Shown: piece after piece, positions 8,523 through 14,938 of the stretch
Layout of the letters: every line of letters starts with the position of its first letter
Numbering within the stretch: position 1 is the stretch's first letter
NCBI GenBank assembly: GCA_947465645.1
Contig: CANIBQ010000111.1
Span: 1 to 14,938, forward strand
Direction: 5' to 3'
Source of the DNA: Acidobacteriota bacterium
GTDB lineage: Bacteria; Acidobacteriota; Vicinamibacteria; Vicinamibacterales; UBA2999
DNA: 14,938 bases
Position numbers and translations under genes: made by a program
Notes under the pieces: generated by a model
Databases searched by the model: none
What the model saw: only the letters and a program-made list of their open reading frames with translations
Told to the model about the DNA's origin: nothing

Positions 8523-10541
8523 GTGAGACGCGTCGTCCGTTCGGTCAGCCGTGTGGCGTCCGCCCTGGTGTGCGGCGGGGCCATCGCCGCGCTCGTGATG
8601 GTGCTGGGGACTCGCGATCTCGAGACCTACGAGCACGCGTTCTTCTCGCTGGATCGTGGCACGGCGGTCCAGTCCGTCCACGTGCTTGGACATCCGGTCT
8701 ACACACTGGCGATTGGTCTCGGGGTGCTGCCATTGCACGGCAGCCTGGAAGCCTCACCCGCCGCGCTCGCGTCCCCCTACCTGCCGGCGCCACTGACCTA
8801 TTGGCTCCTGTTGACGATCGCCATAGGCGGGACCGTGCTCGTCATGCGCTACGCGCTCGAACCGCTGTGCGGGCCCCGGGTCTGGTGGCTCGCGCCGGTG
8901 CTCGTGTTCTGTGCGGCGCCGATGGTCGATTACACGATCTACAACGATTGGACGGAAACCGCTCTCACCTATTGCGCATCCATCGCGTGCGTGTTTGCAC
9001 CCCACGCCCTGCTGACCTCCTGGAATGCGACATCGACCTTGCCTCATCGACGTCTCGGCACCCTGTCGATTGCGGGTGTGGTGTGGGGCCTGATCGCCGC
9101 GTCGCATCCGGGGTACTGGCCGCTGGTCGCGACCGCCCTCGTGTGCACAGCGGTGTTGACGCTGTGCCGATCGGACTATCCATTTCGCACGAGACTGGCC
9201 GCGGTCGGCCTATTGGCCGCCGTGTCGATCGTGGCCATCGCGCCGCAGGCGCCAGATATCACCCGCGAGCTGACGGTGGCCGGCCCAGATGTCGTCATGC
9301 GGCGACTCGTCGAAGGTCCACGTGGACGCCTGATTCCGGCCAACCTCTTTCCCTTGACACAGCCGGGTCCGCGTCTGCCATTCACGTATCTGCTGCTCGC
9401 CGCCGCGTGCCTCACGGTGGGTCTGGCCTCCGCTCATGCGCATGCCCGGAGGGTGATCGTGGGCAGCGCGCTCCTCTCGATCGCCTTGGGCGTTGCGGCG
9501 GCAACGGTCGAACCGGGCTCGTCGATGTATGCGCCGTCGGTGACCTGGGCATTCCGGGATCCCGCGATTGCGTTTGCGGTGCTGGCAGCCGCCGCCGCGG
9601 CCGGGGCGCTGCGTACGCCGAATCGCCTGATTGGCGTCATGGGACGTCGACCTGTTGTCGCGGTGCTTCTCCTGGCCGCGCTTCAAGGGCCGGCGTACGC
9701 GGCGGGTCTCGTCGTCAGGGGGTTTCCCAACTGGCACGATCATCGTCCGAGGACCCGCGATATGACGCCTCCGGCCGAGCGTGCGGCCCGCCGCGGTCTC
9801 GCGCCCGATCGCATCCTTCCAGGTGACCGCGTGGCGCTCTGGCCGGACGCGCGCGCGACGATGCGCAACGGCCGCCGCGCCAGTACCGATCTGGCCGACG
9901 CGGGCTACCTCCTCGTCACGGCGTGGACGAAGCAGCGGACGATGCGCGGCGTGGTCGAGCCCAACGATCGGCTGTTCAACCAGGCGATCGACCTTGGCCC
10001 TCAGGTCTTGTGCGAGAGCGGCGCGGTCCAGTTCCTGCAGCTCCGCTACCTGCTGATGCCGGCCGATGTCGAGTGCGGGCCATGGACGCGCATTCCCGGA
10101 GTGCTGGTCGACGGGTCGCTGACCGCTGGCGTGGTCACGGATCGAGATGATCGCGTCAGGACGCTTCCGCTCGCGCGTGCCGGAGAACTTCGCGACGCGC
10201 CGGCCCTGTCCGTGGGCTCCGCACTGCTGCCCGCGCTCGAGCCGATGCCTGGAACGTCGGTGCGGCTTGCATCGAGCCGCATCGAGATCACGATTGACGA
10301 TCCCTCGGCGGTCGCCGGGGCACTCATGCTACCCGTCGCCTTCGACCCGGCGTGGCACGCCTCGTCAGGGAATGTGCAGAACGTCGGAGGGCTCGTAGCC
10401 GTCGTTGGCGTGGATCAACCGCGGGTCACGATCGACTACGTGCCCGACATGGCGGCCGTGCTGCGAGCGGTCTCGATGACCATCGCGCAGCTCGTGACGA
10501 TTGCCGGGTTCATCGGGCTGCTCTGGGTCGATCCGTCCTGA
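8523..10541 (+). CDS. Polytopic membrane protein, tandem paralogue 3, lacking the C-terminal membrane domain (gene C3)
   Basis: A 672-residue paralogue of C1 and C2. It keeps the N-terminal membrane domain with RDLETYEH, SLDRGTA, GHPVYTL, NDWTE (Thr for Pro) and SHPGYWP, the hydrophilic domain with DLADAGYLLVTAWTK, Cys 497 and Cys 518, DYVPDM, and the following helix, then stops at GLLWVDPS. The second membrane domain of about 265 residues seen in C1 and C2 is absent, and no trace of it remains downstream because gene D begins at once on the other strand. One residue is also missing in the GLGV-LPLH stretch relative to the others. The frame is open upstream to 8250 inside C2, but that extension overlaps C2 and reads as noise; GTG 8523 gives an N-terminus that aligns with C1 and C2 to within three residues. 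The stop is one base from the stop of D. It could be a functional short form, since the cut falls at a domain boundary and the rest is intact. Confidence 0.82.
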   Translation: MRRVVRSVSRVASALVCGGAIAALVMVLGTRDLETYEHAFFSLDRGTAVQSVHVLGHPVYTLAIGLGVLPLHGSLEASPAALASPYLPAPLTYWLLLTIAIGGTVLVMRYALEPLCGPRVWWLAPVLVFCAAPMVDYTIYNDWTETALTYCASIACVFAPHALLTSWNATSTLPHRRLGTLSIAGVVWGLIAASHPGYWPLVATALVCTAVLTLCRSDYPFRTRLAAVGLLAAVSIVAIAPQAPDITRELTVAGPDVVMRRLVEGPRGRLIPANLFPLTQPGPRLPFTYLLLAAACLTVGLASAHAHARRVIVGSALLSIALGVAAATVEPGSSMYAPSVTWAFRDPAIAFAVLAAAAAAGALRTPNRLIGVMGRRPVVAVLLLAALQGPAYAAGLVVRGFPNWHDHRPRTRDMTPPAERAARRGLAPDRILPGDRVALWPDARATMRNGRRASTDLADAGYLLVTAWTKQRTMRGVVEPNDRLFNQAIDLGPQVLCESGAVQFLQLRYLLMPADVECGPWTRIPGVLVDGSLTAGVVTDRDDRVRTLPLARAGELRDAPALSVGSALLPALEPMPGTSVRLASSRIEITIDDPSAVAGALMLPVAFDPAWHASSGNVQNVGGLVAVVGVDQPRVTIDYVPDMAAVLRAVSMTIAQLVTIAGFIGLLWVDPS

Positions 10542-10542
10542 C

Positions 10543-12486
10543 TTACACGCCGCCGCGAGGCGGGCCGGCAAAACACGGAAACCCCAGCGTGCCGAAGCGT
10601 CCGGTGGGCTGTCGCCTCTTGTCGATGAGCAGCAGGCCGCGGCTGCCCTCCAGTTCGACGTAATGTTCCATCAGATACGCGCGAATTCCCGGGTACGGCT
10701 TGAAATCGTCGAGCACCGGGTCGTGCGTCGAGTACGCAAACGGCACCGACTGACGCTGCAGGAGTTCGAGGGATTGCTGCTCGCGCTTCGGGTCTGACCG
10801 CCACCGTTCGTGCCAGTACAGCTGGCCGCCGGCGATCGGCCGATCGGCGTAGTAGCCAACCTGGAACGGCGTCTGCCCGGTCACGAGCACACGATCGCCT
10901 GGCGCCGTGCAGTCGTGCATGTACCGCATCATCACGCGCACCGCGTCGACGTCGTGCTCGCTCCACGTCGATGGGTCGAGCCCGAACACCTCCTCGCGGG
11001 GAGCGAAGCCGTCGATCGGCGGTGACGCCGTCAGTTCGGCAAAGACCTCGGGCGCACCCGACGCGAGCCGCCACGGCGTGAAGATATCGGTGCTCCGCGC
11101 GAACACGACGGTCGCGACGGCCGTCACGAGCAGCATGGCGAGGACCACAGCCGCGCGCAGCCGCCGCCAAAGGGGCAGGCCTTCGGTGCCGCCCGGCGCC
11201 GCGACGAGCCGCGCAGCCAGCGCCGCGGTCAGCGGCGCGACCGCCACGACGTACCCCGGCTCACGAAAGAGACGCCAGTCGACGACGGCCAGCAGTGCGG
11301 CGCCCACGAGCACGCCGTACGCCTCTCCACGCACGGGTTCGCTGCCGTGGCGGCTGCGCCAGGCATCGAATCCGGCGGAGAACAGGAGCAGGATGGGCAC
11401 GAGCAACGCCACCTGCTGCAGCCACATCACCGCGTCCGCGCGCGGCGGCAGCGGCCATCGAAGACTCCTCAACTGCCCCCAGTCGAGCCCGGACGTGTCG
11501 TTGACGAAGCCGTCCAGGCCCAGGAGTCGGCGATCGAACACATTGTCGGTCTCGTACTCCCAGCGTCCATCGGCGCCGGGCCCGCGCACCAGGCGTAGCC
11601 CGCACTCCCTCGCAAGGCGGTCGCGAGTGGCCGCGTCCACGTGGCCTTCCCATTCGAAGCTCACGACACCGGCCTTCGGTGGCGGAGGCTTCTCGGGTGT
11701 CACGGTCCGCATCGGGTTCATCGATAACAGTGACAAATACGGGTTGCTGTACGGGGAGCCAACGGCGTATCGCTCCGAACGCGCTTCGACATACTCACGC
11801 AAGCCTTCGCTCGTGGCGACGAGGACGAGCCATGGGAGAAGAAGCGCCACTGCGGTTGCCGCCGAAACCGCGCTCTCGAGAAACGCCGCGCGCACGTCGC
11901 GCGAGAATGGCCTCACGAGCCGTGTCAGGACAAAGCCCACCGCGGCCGCGGCCGCCACGTACACACCGTGATCGTGGCGGAACAGGAACGCCGCCACCGT
12001 GACGGCGCCGACGAGGGCGGCCCGGCGCGGACCTGGACGATCCATGTATCGCCAGATCACCCAGAGGCCGAGCGGGTACACGAGCAGCTTCGGGTAGTGA
12101 TACGTGGCGGTCGTGCCCAGGATGGCGAGCGTCAGCGCGAGCATGACGAGCGACGCGGCGATCGACCGCGACGCACGGAGCCCGAGATGAAACGAGATGA
12201 CGGCGCCGGCCACGATGCCCGCCCACTGCACGACGAACTCGCCGATGAGACGATTGCCGGCGAGCACCTGGCCGACGAGCGACGAGAGCGCGTCCAGCGG
12301 CGCGCCCCACTCGAAGAAGTCCCTGTACGGGTGATCGCCGGCCAGCAGGGCGGTCGATTCCCAGAGCGTGTAGAAGTTCGTGTCGTAGATCTGATAGCCG
12401 GCGGTCAGCACGAGGATGGCGAGGTTGAGGACGGCGACGAGAAGCAGCAGGCGCGGCTGACGATCGCGGACACCGGACATGGCCAT
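10543..12486 (-). CDS. GT-C-like polytopic membrane glycosyltransferase (gene D), paralogue of gene A
   Basis: A 647-residue protein. Helix 1 (about 12-30) is followed by YDTNFY (34-39) and GDHPYRDFFEWGAPL (50-64), several helices, FRHDHGVY (169-176), a soluble insert (about 273-350), a further helix set beginning VALLVPILLL (359-368), and a hydrophilic C-terminal domain of about 150 residues that includes DCTAPGDRVLVTGQ, RPIAGGQLYW and a final GFPCFAGPPRGGV. The first-loop Asp and the G-D-x-PY-x-D-F pattern fit PMT/ArnT-like GT-C transferases that take sugars from polyprenyl carriers on the periplasmic side; donor and acceptor are unknown. Gene A shares the N-terminal half but lacks the soluble insert. 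The start at ATG 12486 is 3 bases from the stop of E, and an in-frame ATG at 12480 is equally possible; D is probably cotranscribed with E and F as the last gene. Its TAA ends one base from the C3 stop on the opposite strand. Confidence 0.87.
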   Translation of the reverse strand: MAMSGVRDRQPRLLLLVAVLNLAILVLTAGYQIYDTNFYTLWESTALLAGDHPYRDFFEWGAPLDALSSLVGQVLAGNRLIGEFVVQWAGIVAGAVISFHLGLRASRSIAASLVMLALTLAILGTTATYHYPKLLVYPLGLWVIWRYMDRPGPRRAALVGAVTVAAFLFRHDHGVYVAAAAAVGFVLTRLVRPFSRDVRAAFLESAVSAATAVALLLPWLVLVATSEGLREYVEARSERYAVGSPYSNPYLSLLSMNPMRTVTPEKPPPPKAGVVSFEWEGHVDAATRDRLARECGLRLVRGPGADGRWEYETDNVFDRRLLGLDGFVNDTSGLDWGQLRSLRWPLPPRADAVMWLQQVALLVPILLLFSAGFDAWRSRHGSEPVRGEAYGVLVGAALLAVVDWRLFREPGYVVAVAPLTAALAARLVAAPGGTEGLPLWRRLRAAVVLAMLLVTAVATVVFARSTDIFTPWRLASGAPEVFAELTASPPIDGFAPREEVFGLDPSTWSEHDVDAVRVMMRYMHDCTAPGDRVLVTGQTPFQVGYYADRPIAGGQLYWHERWRSDPKREQQSLELLQRQSVPFAYSTHDPVLDDFKPYPGIRAYLMEHYVELEGSRGLLLIDKRRQPTGRFGTLGFPCFAGPPRGGV

Positions 12487-12489
12487 GGG

Positions 12490-14266
<1,777 letters not shown>

Positions 14267-14318
14267 GATCGCCACGGATCCAAGCCTTTTCTGAAATAAT
14301 ACTCCGCAGCTATCACCA
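14267..14318. promoter_or_regulatory. Divergent intergenic region between genes F and G
   Basis: Fifty-two bases between two start codons, with a locally AT-rich core at 14287-14301. ATAATA at 14296-14301 reads TATTAT on the minus strand, a plausible -10 for gene F, and TAATAC at 14297-14302 is a -10-like hexamer for gene G. I could not find a -35 hexamer at standard spacing for either. Promoter activity is inferred from position and composition only. Confidence 0.3.
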
Positions 14319-14938
14319 ATGCTCGTCAAGAATCTGGCCACTGGCAGCCTTCCCAGCGTAATTCACCGAAACGGCAACCCGCCGGAGTGGGAGGATCACT
14401 GGCCGCACGTCGTGGCCGAGTTCTTTGCCGAAGAGCGGGAGCCCTGTGAGCCCTGCCCTGAGCTCACGATTCTCACCTGGAGCACGCGTCCGACCAAGAG
14501 CCTGGTCGAGCGTTGCCTTGACCGCTGGGGTGTTCCCGCGGTGACGCTCGGCAGGCACCTGCCGGAGTGGCGCAACGACATGAAGCTGTACCTGAACGCC
14601 GAGGCGCTCGGCCGCGTGAAGTCAGAGTACGTCATGGCGCTTGATGCCGATGACGTGATCATGGTGTCCAGCCCACGTCATATCCTCTCGGCCTTCAAGG
14701 CGTTCGAGTGCGACATCGTATTCAGTACCGAAAAGAACACGTGGCCGCGTATCCCCTTTCTCCTCGAGTTCGACGAACCCGCGTCCGAATCCGCGTACTG
14801 CCACCTGAATTCCGGAGCGTGGATCGGAAAGACCGACGCATGCCTGCGTTTCTTTCGAGACTGCCTGAATGAAGACGACGGCGATATCGTGGCCGCACAT
14901 CCAACCCCCGCCGTCTTCCGCGACGACCAGGGCCGGAC
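14319..14938 (+). CDS. PLOD-like glycosyltransferase (gene G), 3' end outside window
   Basis: An open frame of 206 codons running off the right edge. It carries SVIHRNG (13-19), ILTWSTR (51-57), WRNDMKLYL (84-92), ALDADDVIM (107-115) with the D-A-D-D metal-binding motif, FSTEKNTWP (135-143), CHLNSGAWIG (161-170) and FRDDQ (200-204). These match the ordered motifs of PLOD/GT25-type glycosyltransferases and of gene F on the other strand, so F and G are homologues that diverge from a 52-base gap. The DDQ near the edge is the expected late acidic motif, making the catalytic core nearly complete within the window. No strong ribosome binding site precedes ATG 14319. The antisense frames across the same bases look like shadows. 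Sugar specificity is unknown. Confidence 0.8.
   Translation, partial: MLVKNLATGSLPSVIHRNGNPPEWEDHWPHVVAEFFAEEREPCEPCPELTILTWSTRPTKSLVERCLDRWGVPAVTLGRHLPEWRNDMKLYLNAEALGRVKSEYVMALDADDVIMVSSPRHILSAFKAFECDIVFSTEKNTWPRIPFLLEFDEPASESAYCHLNSGAWIGKTDACLRFFRDCLNEDDGDIVAAHPTPAVFRDDQGR

Larger units (their letters stand above)
2751..10541 (+). repeat. Tandem array of three paralogous membrane-protein genes
   Basis: C1, C2 and C3 are head-to-tail copies of one gene, recognisable by motifs in the same order and by nucleotide blocks that stay alike, for example the stretch coding for LDRGTA and GHPVYTL. The copies have diverged well beyond recent duplication but keep intact frames, so the array is old enough to have been under selection. 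Copy spacing is one-base overlap for C1-C2 and 61 bases for C2-C3. Confidence 0.8.

Noticed and set aside
8570..9826. 418-codon plus-strand frame overlapping C3
   Set aside because: Out-of-frame shadow with Arg/Ser/Gly-rich product, while the C3 frame carries all the family motifs.
10550..10563. Small hairpin CCGCC-GCGA-GGCGG as a bidirectional terminator
   Set aside because: Only five base pairs, no T-run on either strand; noted with the convergent junction but not strong enough to list as a terminator.
10907..11971. 354-codon plus-strand frame opposite gene D
   Set aside because: Ser/Arg/Thr-rich product with no domain; D has a paralogue (A) and clear membrane helices in its own frame.

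Overview
The window is a high-GC bacterial surface-glycan (O-antigen, capsule or exopolysaccharide) locus, fully packed with genes and with no RNA genes, CRISPR, transposases or integrases that I can see. Base composition and the style of the large membrane glycosyltransferases suggest a soil-type high-GC lineage, perhaps Acidobacteriota (Vicinamibacterales). That placement is an impression, not a result.

Layout. Left (1-2661, minus strand): a truncated polytopic GT-C-like membrane protein (gene A) preceded in its transcription unit by an uncharacterised Wzy/EpsG-like polytopic protein (gene B). Middle (2751-10541, plus strand): three consecutive genes, C1, C2 and C3, that are clear paralogues of one another. 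They encode very large membrane proteins with an N-terminal multi-helix domain and a periplasmic-type domain; C1 and C2 also have a second C-terminal membrane domain that C3 lacks. Right (10543-14266, minus strand): an apparent three-gene unit read in the order F (PLOD-like glycosyltransferase), E (GDP-L-fucose synthase), D (a second full-length member of the gene A family). At the far right, plus strand: G, a partial PLOD-like glycosyltransferase diverging from F.

How it may work together: E supplies GDP-L-fucose or a related GDP-6-deoxyhexose; F and G are probably cytoplasmic nucleotide-sugar-dependent transferases; A, D and possibly B and C1-C3 are membrane proteins likely to act on polyprenyl-linked substrates at or across the inner membrane. 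The catalytic roles of B and C1-C3 are inferred only from topology and context.

The most unusual features are the tandem triplication of a roughly 950-residue membrane protein whose third copy is cut off at a domain boundary and abuts the opposing gene with one base between stop codons; a short soluble module present in both B and D but missing at the equivalent place in A; and the A/D paralogue pair bracketing the B-C1-C2-C3 block. Nearly all other open frames are antisense or out-of-frame shadows of these genes.
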